DNA from: BOG-1184 sp049514575
Lineage (GTDB): Bacteria; Fibrobacterota; Chitinivibrionia; Chitinivibrionales; Chitinispirillaceae
Direction of reading: 5' to 3'
Assembly: GCA_049514575.1 (NCBI GenBank)
Contig: JBEKUX010000060.1
Location: 1 to 18,167 of the forward strand
Length of the DNA: 18,167 nt
In this document: piece after piece, positions 9,092 through 15,975 of the stretch
Layout: each line of letters begins with the position of its first letter
Numbering within the stretch: the first letter of the stretch is position 1
The notes under the pieces: generated by a model
Told to the model about the DNA's origin: nothing
Databases searched by the model: none
Seen by the model: the letters and a program-made list of their open reading frames with translations, nothing else
Translations under genes and position numbers: made by a program

Positions 9092-9123
9092 ATTATAGGA
9101 TACTTTTTAAATATCTATGTCAA
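9092..9123 (-). promoter_or_regulatory. Minus-strand consensus boxes TTGACA / TATAAT with 20-bp spacing
   Basis: On the minus strand TTGACA (9118-9123, overlapping the pcrA start codon) is followed after 20 bases by TATAAT (9092-9097). Both hexamers are perfect, but the spacing is 3 bp longer than ideal. Activity would send a transcript into the 8918-9067 hairpin, antisense to the pcrA direction. Possibly chance in AT-rich sequence. Confidence 0.25.
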
Positions 9124-11351
9124 TAATTGATAAGATTGTATTGAATCCTGTCCAGCGCGAGGCGGTCCTCTACGACGACGGCCCGCAACTCGTGTTCGCC
9201 GGCGCCGGCACCGGCAAGACGCGCGTGCTGACCGCAAAGATCGCGTATCTCATCGAAAAAGGACTTTACCCGGCCGAGATTTTCGCGGCGACTTTTACCA
9301 ACAAGGCGGCGCGTGAGATGCGGTCCCGGGTCGAGCAGTTGACCGGCCTGCCGGTTGAGGGTATGTGGATCGGCACGTTCCATTCGATGTGCGCCAGGAT
9401 CCTCAGGCGGGAAGGCACGCATATCGGCTATCTGCCCTCCTTCAGTATCTATGACACCGACGACCAGCTCAGCCTCATGAAGAAGGTCTTGAAAAATCTG
9501 CAGATTGATGACCGCAGCATGCCGCCGCGTCAGGCGCTGGGAAAGATCTCGAGCTATAAAAACTCTTGCACCCCACCTGAAAAGCTTGAGAACATACCCA
9601 AAAGCTTCTACGAGCAGGAACTCATCCGTGTTTACAAGGCGTATCAAAAAGCGCTTTTTGATCAGCAGGCCATGGATTTCGACGACCTTCTTTCGAATAC
9701 GGTATATCTGTTCCAGCGGGCACCTGCCGTTCTTGAGCGGTACCAGCATGCCTTTCGGCATGTGCTGGTCGACGAATACCAGGACACCAACACCGCGCAG
9801 TTTCTTTTTCTCAAGCTGCTTTCGCAGAAGCACGGCCATGTTTTCGTGGTCGGCGACGATGACCAGAGCATTTACGGATGGCGGGGAGCGCAGATCGAAA
9901 ACATCCTCTCCTTTGAGCGGGAATTCGCCGGCACGCGGGTATTTACCCTTGAGCAGAACTACCGTTCGACAAAGGTCATTCTCGATTTCGCCAATGCCGC
10001 CATCAATGAAAACCAGACCCGTGCTCCGAAGAAACTCTGGACGTCACGCGACAGCGGTGATGAAGTGGTTGTCAATCGCTTCAGGGACGACCGGCAGGAG
10101 GCTGACAGCGTCGCCGACCGCATTGAAGAGCTGCAACGGAAAGGGGTTAAAGGCGGCGACATGGCGATCCTGTTCCGCACCAACGCCCAGTCGCGGGTGT
10201 TCGAGGAGGTCCTGCGGCGCCGCAAATTACCGTACGTGCTGATCGGCGGCATCAGTTTTTATGAGAGGGCCGAAATCAAGGATTGCCTCGCATACCTCCG
10301 TCTGCTTGTCAATCCAAAAGACAATGTGAGTTTCGAACGGATTTTCAACCTGCCGTCGCGCGGCCTTGGTGAAAAAGCATATGAAAATCTGGCCGAACTT
10401 GCCGGGAAGCGGAACGAATCGCTTCTCGAAGCGCTTCTTAACGGTGACCGTGCTGCCCTGGCACCACGTTATCAGCAGGGTTTTTCAGAGGTGCATGATA
10501 TCTTTGCACTTCTCACTGATCTTGAAAAGCAGCACGAACCGGTACCGCAGATTTTCAACGAGATGCTGAAGCTCAGCGGGTACATGGACATGCTGACCAA
10601 CGAAGATACCGAAGAATCGGCAGGCAGGATTGAAAACATCAACGAACTTGCCAACGCACTCACCATCTGGGCAGAGGAACATCCCGGCAATGCCCTCAGC
10701 GATTTTCTCGAGGAGGTGACGCTGGCGTCCGATGTCGACACGTGGGACCAGAAAGACGAAGCGGTGAACATGATGACGCTCCATTGCGCCAAGGGACTGG
10801 AGTTCAGGTGCGTATTCCTGGTCGGGCTTGAGGACGGGATGATTCCATCGCGCCAGAATTTCGACGACGGAAAGAAAATCGAGGAGGAACGCCGTCTACT
10901 GTACGTCGGCATCACCCGCGCCATGCAGCGGCTCGAATGTTCGCACGTGGATTACCGGTGGCGTTTCGGGGACCTTATTCCCGGATACCCGTCACGTTTC
11001 CTGCAATCCATTCCGCAGTCGTTGTATACGTTCAGGGACCGGAGCAATTATTTCGGAGAGCCTCCGGCCGTCATTACGAAAAAGAAAATCGCGCAGAGCG
11101 CGCATGGTACAAAACATGCACCATCCACGTCAGTGTCTACGGCCCCGTTAGCGAAACCGGTCTATGAGAGCGATGATTTTTCTCAGGACACCGTGGAGTT
11201 CAGGATGGGGCAGCATGTCATGCACAAAATATACGGCAGGGGAAGGATCGTGTCGATCAGCGGTTTCGGCGAAGACATGAAATTGTCGGTTCTGTTCAAC
11301 GATGGAACCCGGAAAAAGCTCATGGCGAAGTTTGCTAATTTTGAGACATAA
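9117..11351 (+). CDS. pcrA: ATP-dependent 3'-5' DNA helicase PcrA/UvrD
   Basis: A 744-residue SF1A helicase of standard PcrA/UvrD length. It acts in nucleotide excision repair, replication restart and clearing proteins or stalled RNA polymerase from DNA. Motifs: GAGTGKT (29-35), ATFTNKAAREM (58-68), GTFHSMCARILR (86-97), VDEYQDTN (218-225), GDDDQSIYGWRG (246-257), QNYRST (280-285), MMTLHCAKGLEF (552-563), EEERRLLYVGITRA (589-602). A disordered stretch (~650-690) leads to a Tudor-like C-terminal domain (695-744, starting FRMGQHVMH), the RNA-polymerase-binding module of this family. Motif V has Cys557, where Ser or Ala is usual. No Shine-Dalgarno lies within reach of the ATG at 9117 (AGGAT is ~17 bases away). 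The TAA stop is followed at once by TAG in frame. gatC follows 76 nt downstream. Confidence 0.97.
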   Translation: MSIIDKIVLNPVQREAVLYDDGPQLVFAGAGTGKTRVLTAKIAYLIEKGLYPAEIFAATFTNKAAREMRSRVEQLTGLPVEGMWIGTFHSMCARILRREGTHIGYLPSFSIYDTDDQLSLMKKVLKNLQIDDRSMPPRQALGKISSYKNSCTPPEKLENIPKSFYEQELIRVYKAYQKALFDQQAMDFDDLLSNTVYLFQRAPAVLERYQHAFRHVLVDEYQDTNTAQFLFLKLLSQKHGHVFVVGDDDQSIYGWRGAQIENILSFEREFAGTRVFTLEQNYRSTKVILDFANAAINENQTRAPKKLWTSRDSGDEVVVNRFRDDRQEADSVADRIEELQRKGVKGGDMAILFRTNAQSRVFEEVLRRRKLPYVLIGGISFYERAEIKDCLAYLRLLVNPKDNVSFERIFNLPSRGLGEKAYENLAELAGKRNESLLEALLNGDRAALAPRYQQGFSEVHDIFALLTDLEKQHEPVPQIFNEMLKLSGYMDMLTNEDTEESAGRIENINELANALTIWAEEHPGNALSDFLEEVTLASDVDTWDQKDEAVNMMTLHCAKGLEFRCVFLVGLEDGMIPSRQNFDDGKKIEEERRLLYVGITRAMQRLECSHVDYRWRFGDLIPGYPSRFLQSIPQSLYTFRDRSNYFGEPPAVITKKKIAQSAHGTKHAPSTSVSTAPLAKPVYESDDFSQDTVEFRMGQHVMHKIYGRGRIVSISGFGEDMKLSVLFNDGTRKKLMAKFANFET

Positions 11352-11361
11352 TAGCAACAAT

Positions 11362-11381
11362 AATAATTTAAAATTATTTTT
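11362..11381 (+). terminator. Weak A/T hairpin with T run after pcrA
   Basis: AATAATTT (11362-11369) and AAATTATT (11371-11378) are complementary and run into a TTTTT tract ending at 11381. With only A-T pairs the stem would be unstable, so termination would be inefficient and gatC may be co-transcribed with pcrA. Confidence 0.25.
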
Positions 11382-11395
11382 ATCCGATTAAAGTA

Positions 11396-11415
11396 GGGGC
11401 GCGGTGCCCGCGCCC
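11396..11415 (+). repeat. GC-rich palindromic hairpin, REP-like, abutting the gatC ribosome-binding site
   Basis: GGGCGCG (11397-11403) and CGCGCCC (11409-11415) form a perfect 7-bp stem with loop GTGCC. The stem ends one base before the gatC GGAGGG. The wording (GTAGGGGC... ending CGCGCCCG) resembles short dispersed palindromes of many bacterial genomes. Only one copy is in this window, so repetition is unproven here. Confidence 0.5.
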
Positions 11416-11421
11416 GGAGGG
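11416..11421 (+). promoter_or_regulatory. Shine-Dalgarno site of gatC
   Basis: GGAGGG, 6 bases before ATG at 11428. It fixes the gatC start there rather than at the in-frame upstream GTG/ATG-like options, which would translate the hairpin. It directly abuts the 11397-11415 stem. Confidence 0.85.
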
Positions 11422-11427
11422 ATTTTT

Positions 11428-11715
11428 ATGATCGACCGCGGACAAGTGCTGAAAATCGCAAAGCTCGCACGCCTTCGGCTTTCCGAAACGGAAATCGAAA
11501 ATTTTACCGGACAGCTCGGTTCCATTTTGGAATTTGTCAAACAGCTCGACCGGGTTGATACGGGCGACATCGAGCCGACCTGTTTCGTGGCACCGTCCCA
11601 CGACACGTTGCGGAACGACACCGAGAAGCCGTCACTTTCGCAGGAGGATGCGCTGCGTAATGGGCCAAAAGTCAAGAAGGGATTTTTTGCGGTTCCCAAA
11701 GTGATTGAACAATAA
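11428..11715 (+). CDS. gatC: Aspartyl/glutamyl-tRNA amidotransferase subunit C
   Basis: GatC is the small scaffold chain of GatCAB, which converts mischarged Glu-tRNA(Gln) or Asp-tRNA(Asn) to the correct aminoacyl-tRNA. The 95-residue product has the family length. It shows the two N-terminal helices with the typical wording VLKIAKLARLRLSETEIENF (7-26) and ILEFVKQLDRVDTGDIEPTC (33-52), and the usual C-terminus KVKKGFFAVPKVIEQ. The start is set by GGAGGG 6 bases upstream. gatA and gatB are not adjacent: kdsB starts 14 nt downstream. The pcrA-then-gatC order recalls the pcrA-ligA-gatCAB neighbourhood known from Bacillus, so the arrangement may be an eroded version of it (inference). Its stop is a tandem TAA TAA. 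Confidence 0.94.
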   Translation: MIDRGQVLKIAKLARLRLSETEIENFTGQLGSILEFVKQLDRVDTGDIEPTCFVAPSHDTLRNDTEKPSLSQEDALRNGPKVKKGFFAVPKVIEQ

Positions 11716-11729
11716 TAACTATAAAAAAT

Positions 11730-12473
11730 ATGGCTGATAATAAAAAAGTCCTTTGCGTAATACCTGCCCGTTACGGCTCCACACGCCTTCCGGGAAAGCC
11801 ACTTGCCGAAATCAATGGCCTTCCGCTGGTCATGTGGGTCTACAATTGCGCAAAAAGAGCCCGGTGTTTCGATAAAATCGTCGTGGCCACCGACGATAAA
11901 CGGATCGTTGCCGCAGTGGAACGGCACGGCGGCATAGCGACCATTACTTCGCGCAATCACACCCGCGGTACCGAGAGGGTTTTTGAGGTTGTCCGGAAGG
12001 AACGGTGCGGTTATGTCGTTAATCTGCAGGGAGATGAACCGGAAATACCATCATCAGTCCTTAAACGTTTTGTGGCCGTTCTGCGTACCATTGATAATAA
12101 TACCTTGCTTACCATCGCTTCTCATGCTACAATTAAAGAAACAAAAAACCCGAACGTGGTGAAGGTCGTGCTGGATGCTGAGGACCGGGCGCTCTATTTC
12201 TCCCGCTCTGTGATCCCGTACGAGAGAGGGAAAAATGTGCCGCCAAAGGTGTTCCTCAAGCACAAGGGCATCTACGGTTTCACGCGTAAAGGGTTGGAGC
12301 GTTACTGCTCGTTTCCGGAAGGAACACTGGAGCGCCGCGAAAGTCTTGAACAGCTGCGCGCTCTGGAGTTCGGCATGAGAATCAAATGCTGTGTCCGCGA
12401 TTTCGAATCATTCAGCATTGACACCGCCGAGGATCTTGCCGCCTTCCGCAGCCGCAGTAAATCGCTGAACTGA
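11730..12473 (+). CDS. kdsB: 3-deoxy-manno-octulosonate cytidylyltransferase (CMP-KDO synthetase)
   Basis: KdsB activates KDO with CTP to CMP-KDO, which feeds the inner core of lipopolysaccharide, so the cell has a Gram-negative outer membrane. The 247-residue product (family about 245-255) carries the nucleotidyltransferase signature IPARYGSTRLPGKPL (11-25), ATDD (53-56), VNLQGDEPE (97-105), NPNVVKVVLD, ALYFSRSVIPYER, the LEQLRAL helix and SIDTAEDL (229-236). Two places depart from the usual wording: HTRGTER at 77-83, where E. coli has HQSGTER, and KHKGIYGF, where HxGIYGY is usual. The fold motifs are intact, so activity is expected. No Shine-Dalgarno site precedes the ATG; the leader is AT-rich (ACTATAAAAAAT). 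It follows gatC by 14 nt. Confidence 0.94.
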   Translation: MADNKKVLCVIPARYGSTRLPGKPLAEINGLPLVMWVYNCAKRARCFDKIVVATDDKRIVAAVERHGGIATITSRNHTRGTERVFEVVRKERCGYVVNLQGDEPEIPSSVLKRFVAVLRTIDNNTLLTIASHATIKETKNPNVVKVVLDAEDRALYFSRSVIPYERGKNVPPKVFLKHKGIYGFTRKGLERYCSFPEGTLERRESLEQLRALEFGMRIKCCVRDFESFSIDTAEDLAAFRSRSKSLN

Positions 12474-12521
12474 GCAGCGCAAACGTCGAATACAGTCGGA
12501 AGTCATCGGGCGGACACACGC

Positions 12522-13979
12522 ATGGCTATGACCAAAAAAATTCTTATTGTCGATGACGAACCGGCCATCTGCGATATCGTCGAGCGATATTTAAAAAAGA
12601 AAGGGTTCGAGGTCGCGCGGGCCGATAACGGGAATGATGCTCTTTCTTTAGTCAAGACCGGTTCCATCGATCTGGTGGTTTCCGACATAAAAATGCCCGG
12701 CATGTCGGGCGTCGAGCTGCTTCAGAAAATCAGAGAGTACAGCGGTACGCTGCCGGTCCTCCTCGCAACCGGATTCCCGACGATTGAGACGGCCATTGAG
12801 GCACTGAAAGCCGGTGCCTACGACTATCTTTCCAAGCCGTTTCACCTCGAGGAAATCAGCGAGAAAATCAAGCGTGCGCTTTTACAGCGGCATCTCCAGG
12901 AAGAGAACATACTGTTTTCGAAGCTGGTTTCGCTGCATGAAGTGACGAAAATCCTCGCCTCGACGCTGGATACTGCTGAGCTCAACTCCAAATTCCTTGA
13001 TTATTCCACGCGGATCGTCAGGGCCGACGGCGGCGCGCTTTATTTTACCGATGCGGATAAAAAACTTTCCCTTGCGGAAAAGAGCGGGGATGCATTAAAA
13101 CCCGATTTATGGCTCAAGCAACCTTTCGTGCTTGCCATGAAGTGGGTGATCGAACATCAGGAACCGCTCATCATCGAGGGCGACAGCGAGGAACTGCCTG
13201 CCGAAGGATTGCGGCCTGTTCCGCCCGAGGTTGAATCGTATATCGCTTTTCCGCTCAAGGTGCCGTCGCATACCATCGGCGTGCTGAATCTGGTGCGGCT
13301 TGCGGGCGGCGAACCGTTTTCGAACCTTGATCTTGAGCTGATCAACGTCCTTGCATCGCAGGCCAGCATCTCCATCGAGAACGTCCGGTTATATCATAAC
13401 ATCAGGGAGAACTATCTCAAGACCGTGCGGGCCTTTGCTCTGGCGGTAGAAGCAAAAGACGAATATACGCACGGCCATTCCGAGAACGTGATGAAGTTCA
13501 CCGTTTTAATTGCAAAACATTTGAAACTGCCGCCTGTTGAAATAGAACAGTTCCAATACGCGGGACTGCTCCACGATATCGGGAAGATCGGCGTGAGCGA
13601 GCATATTCTCAACAAACCCGGTAAATTGACGCCCTCGGAATTCAACGAGATCAAGAAACATCCGGAACTCGGCGCGAAGATCATTGCCGAAGTTCCTTTC
13701 CTCAGCTCGCTCGTTCCCTTCGTGCTGCACCACCACGAGTTCTTCGCCGGCGGCGGCTATCCTGACGGCATCGCGGGAAAAGAGATCCCTTTCGGCGCGC
13801 GGATACTGAGCGTCGCCGACGCCTTCGAAGCAATGACCTCGGACCGGCCCTACCGCAAAGCAATGCTTCAGGACACCGCATTCAGTATTCTCGAGACCCA
13901 GCGCGGGATTCAATTCGACCCCGAAATCATCGATGCTTTTTCCGCGGCCCTGCGTACGGAAAAAGAGGGAAAGAAGTAG
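12522..13979 (+). CDS. Response regulator with REC, GAF and HD-GYP domains (putative cyclic-di-GMP phosphodiesterase)
   Basis: A 485-residue regulator. REC domain residues 5-~120 has acidic pocket D11/D12/E13, phosphoacceptor D55 (SDIKMPG), T83 and K105. A GAF-like sensor spans ~135-295 (starting near LHEVTKILASTLD and including YIAFPLKVPSHTIGVLNLVR). The HD-GYP domain spans ~305-475: HGHSENV, HDIGKIG (351-357), HHHE (403-406), GGGYPDG (410-416), SVADAFEAMTSDRPYR. HD-GYP enzymes hydrolyse cyclic-di-GMP. The usual Asp before GxGYP is Ala409 here. No partner kinase is in view. The start at 12522 has no Shine-Dalgarno site; ATG at 12528 (MTKKILIVDD) is an equally good start. kdsB ends 48 nt before it and pilM begins 66 nt after it, which may tie it to pilus or motility control. 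Confidence 0.92.
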   Translation: MAMTKKILIVDDEPAICDIVERYLKKKGFEVARADNGNDALSLVKTGSIDLVVSDIKMPGMSGVELLQKIREYSGTLPVLLATGFPTIETAIEALKAGAYDYLSKPFHLEEISEKIKRALLQRHLQEENILFSKLVSLHEVTKILASTLDTAELNSKFLDYSTRIVRADGGALYFTDADKKLSLAEKSGDALKPDLWLKQPFVLAMKWVIEHQEPLIIEGDSEELPAEGLRPVPPEVESYIAFPLKVPSHTIGVLNLVRLAGGEPFSNLDLELINVLASQASISIENVRLYHNIRENYLKTVRAFALAVEAKDEYTHGHSENVMKFTVLIAKHLKLPPVEIEQFQYAGLLHDIGKIGVSEHILNKPGKLTPSEFNEIKKHPELGAKIIAEVPFLSSLVPFVLHHHEFFAGGGYPDGIAGKEIPFGARILSVADAFEAMTSDRPYRKAMLQDTAFSILETQRGIQFDPEIIDAFSAALRTEKEGKK

Positions 13980-13990
13980 TCTTTCTAAGA

Positions 13991-14005
13991 TATTTCAATG
14001 AAATA
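13991..14005. promoter_or_regulatory. 15-bp palindrome upstream of pilM
   Basis: TATTTCA-A-TGAAATA is a perfect 7-bp inverted repeat around one central base, 40 bp before the pilM start. The size and symmetry suit an operator for a dimeric regulator, but it could be chance. Confidence 0.25.
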
Positions 14006-14045
14006 GGTTTACCCGCAGGGCTTCCAAAAATCATTTTCCATAGTT

Positions 14046-14960
14046 ATGAAGGTAACTGTGCCCAGTTTTTGCGGACTCGATCTGCAGAGGGATTATTTCA
14101 GCATTATCCAGTATTCCACGGAAGAACAGGCGGTGACGCTGCTCTCCATCCAGCCTTTTTCGGCCGAGGGGGGCATCAATGCGTGGAAAACCTGGAAAAA
14201 CGAACTGAAAAACAGCAAAGGCCGCCTGCGGTTCTTCAGCCCTGCGGTCATCTGCGGCATGCCGTCGGAATATGCAGTCATCAAAATCATTACGCTTGAT
14301 GCGGACGAAGCGCACATAGCCGAAGCCATAGAATGGGAGTTCGGCCAGCAGATCATCGGATCGGTTGACGAGTATGGTTTCGATTATGAGGAAATTGAGG
14401 GTGCACCAGGTGCCTCGACTCGAAAATACCTGGTGGTTGCATACCGGCAGGAGCAGATAAACCGCATGGCCGGCATTGTTCGTAGCGTCAAACTTGAACC
14501 GCAGATCATTGATCTCGATATTTTCGGTCTGGTGAATATTTTCCTGGCAAATTACACCGATAAAAAACCCGAAGAGTCTCTTCTTGTCCATTCAGAGTCT
14601 GAGCTGACGAAGCTGGTATTGACCCGCAACGGCGAATTCCGGGATTTCCACTGTTTTGAGCACCAATCCGGATCGATTGATGCTGCAGGCTTTGCCATGG
14701 CATTATCTGCGGAAATCGACCGTTTTCTTGCCGGTGCTGAAAAATCCGACGGACGGACCGGCATATATATCACCGGCTCCTATTTCCAGCAGGCCTTCAG
14801 CCGTGATGCATTTTTTGAAAAAGTGCCCCAGGCCGAGCTGCTGAATCCGTTCCGTACTATTAAATGTCAGGTAAAAATAGAGGAACAACAGGTCCAGGAA
14901 TACTCCACGCAGCTTGCCGTTGCGGCAGGACTGGCACTGCGCGGCGGTGAGAGCAAATAA
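14046..14960 (+). CDS. pilM: PilM-like actin-fold pilus assembly protein
   Basis: PilM is a cytoplasmic actin-like protein that binds the N-terminus of PilN and links the type IV pilus machine to the inner membrane. This 304-residue protein has an N-terminal GLD (10-12), a central PilM-like block with ALIKxxxLD-style wording (VIKIITLDADEAHIAEAIEWEFGQQI region, about 78-103) and the typical ending STQLAVAAGLALRGG (about 286-301). The first phosphate loop is atypical: after GLD comes LQRDYFSII instead of the usual Gly and Ser/Thr-Lys pattern, so nucleotide binding may be altered. No Shine-Dalgarno site is evident. It is followed after 28 nt by a gene starting MIRINLL, exactly what PilN starts with, which supports the call. 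A GspL-type secretion protein is the main alternative. Confidence 0.75.
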   Translation: MKVTVPSFCGLDLQRDYFSIIQYSTEEQAVTLLSIQPFSAEGGINAWKTWKNELKNSKGRLRFFSPAVICGMPSEYAVIKIITLDADEAHIAEAIEWEFGQQIIGSVDEYGFDYEEIEGAPGASTRKYLVVAYRQEQINRMAGIVRSVKLEPQIIDLDIFGLVNIFLANYTDKKPEESLLVHSESELTKLVLTRNGEFRDFHCFEHQSGSIDAAGFAMALSAEIDRFLAGAEKSDGRTGIYITGSYFQQAFSRDAFFEKVPQAELLNPFRTIKCQVKIEEQQVQEYSTQLAVAAGLALRGGESK

Positions 14961-14988
14961 TATCGGCACAACACAGCAGGGACGTTTC

Positions 14989-15966
14989 ATGATAAGAATC
15001 AATTTATTAAAAGGGGCATCACCAAGACTGGGCAGAAGCGCAGTTCCCGTTGCTCTGCTTATCAGGATCGGGATCGCTGTTGTTGCAGGGCTGGTGATCA
15101 TCGTGGTCGGTGCAGGTCTCATGCGATGGTTTCTGGCACGTCCTCATACTGGGCAGAATGCAGTTGTAGCAACAGCACCGCAGCCGGCACCTGAGAAGAA
15201 TGTCGCTCCTGAAAAACCGACTGCCGTTGTGCCGTTGCCGGCGCCTGAGAAGAAAGCTGCTTCTGAAAAGGCCAAACCGGCTCCGGAAAATAAAACCATT
15301 CTTGAACCGCCTGCGCAATCGCCCGTCGAACCTACCCCGTATCAAATGCAGTCTCATTCTGAAAAGGTCAATTACGAAATAGCGTTCACGAATAAAGTCC
15401 TGCAAACACTTACTAATGCCGTCTTCCCGAAAGGGGTTGAATTCAGCTCACTTTCCATTGACAGCTTCACCACGGTTTCGGCGAAAGGGTTCAAGGTGTC
15501 GAAGGAAAACGTCAACGCCATTTTTAAAAATCTGCGCCGCGAACGGTTTGAACTGCTTGAACCTCCGTTGTCGTTCATCGAGCCGGATCCCGTACGGGAT
15601 TTTGATTTTCAATTCACGGGCACTGTTCTTTTCAACGCCGATTCGGCAGGTGCATTTCAACCGGCCGGACACCTTGTTCCGGCGAAAAACCTGCAGTCAA
15701 TGGTTACGACTTTTTTAAAAACAGCGGCAGGCAATAGGCTCATTGTCCGGCATGGTTTGGTGCGCAAGGCTGCCGCGACATCGGACGAATTCCGGCAATT
15801 TGTTTATCACTGCTCATGCAGCGGAGCGTTCCGGGACTTCGTCAAATTCGTTCTCGAGGTGAACAAGGCGCATCTGCCGTGCGCGTTCACCGCGGTGCAG
15901 ATCAAGGTTCGCACCAAGACAGTTATTGACGTAAGCACCGATATTATTTTTACCACGCGAAAATAG
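14989..15966 (+). CDS. pilN: PilN-like membrane protein with Pro/Lys-rich linker and possible PilO-like second half
   Basis: A 325-residue bitopic membrane protein. It starts MIRINLL, the PilM-binding signature of PilN, and then has one transmembrane helix (~20-48). Residues 60-118 form an Ala/Pro/Glu/Lys-rich linker with repeated APEK (67-70, 73-76, 85-88, then ASEK 91-94 and APEN 98-101), replacing the usual coiled coil. Residues ~125-215 (LQTLTNAVFPKGVEFSSLSI) read like the PilN periplasmic domain. Residues ~234-325, with CSGAFRDFVKFVLEV (277-291), recall the ferredoxin-like domain of PilO. Typical PilN is near 200 residues, so this may combine both roles. The start is set by AGCAGGGA before 14989; the frame is open upstream into pilM, but that part is non-homologous. 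No pilO, pilP or pilQ follows; rsmD starts 9 nt later. Confidence 0.65.
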   Translation: MIRINLLKGASPRLGRSAVPVALLIRIGIAVVAGLVIIVVGAGLMRWFLARPHTGQNAVVATAPQPAPEKNVAPEKPTAVVPLPAPEKKAASEKAKPAPENKTILEPPAQSPVEPTPYQMQSHSEKVNYEIAFTNKVLQTLTNAVFPKGVEFSSLSIDSFTTVSAKGFKVSKENVNAIFKNLRRERFELLEPPLSFIEPDPVRDFDFQFTGTVLFNADSAGAFQPAGHLVPAKNLQSMVTTFLKTAAGNRLIVRHGLVRKAAATSDEFRQFVYHCSCSGAFRDFVKFVLEVNKAHLPCAFTAVQIKVRTKTVIDVSTDIIFTTRK

Positions 15967-15975
15967 GTCCGGCCG

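Larger units (their letters stand above)
8740..9116. other. 377-bp non-coding stretch between thiL and pcrA
   Basis: No convincing protein frame: the longest open frame, 61 codons on the minus strand, simply reads through the inverted repeat. The stretch holds two separate structured elements: alternative G/C-rich hairpins at 8750-8819 and a long 150-nt hairpin at 8918-9067, plus a minus-strand promoter-like pair at 9092-9123. No typical intrinsic terminator with a U tract follows thiL. For a region of this size the density of secondary structure is far above that of the other gaps in the window. Confidence 0.7.

Noticed and set aside
9117..11351. Rep helicase instead of PcrA/UvrD
   Set aside because: The C-terminal Tudor-like domain and motif wording fit PcrA/UvrD.
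14914..14988. Upstream start for the pilN-like gene
   Set aside because: The first 25 residues would be out-of-frame pilM sequence; MIRINLL at 14989 is the family start and has an AGGGA site.
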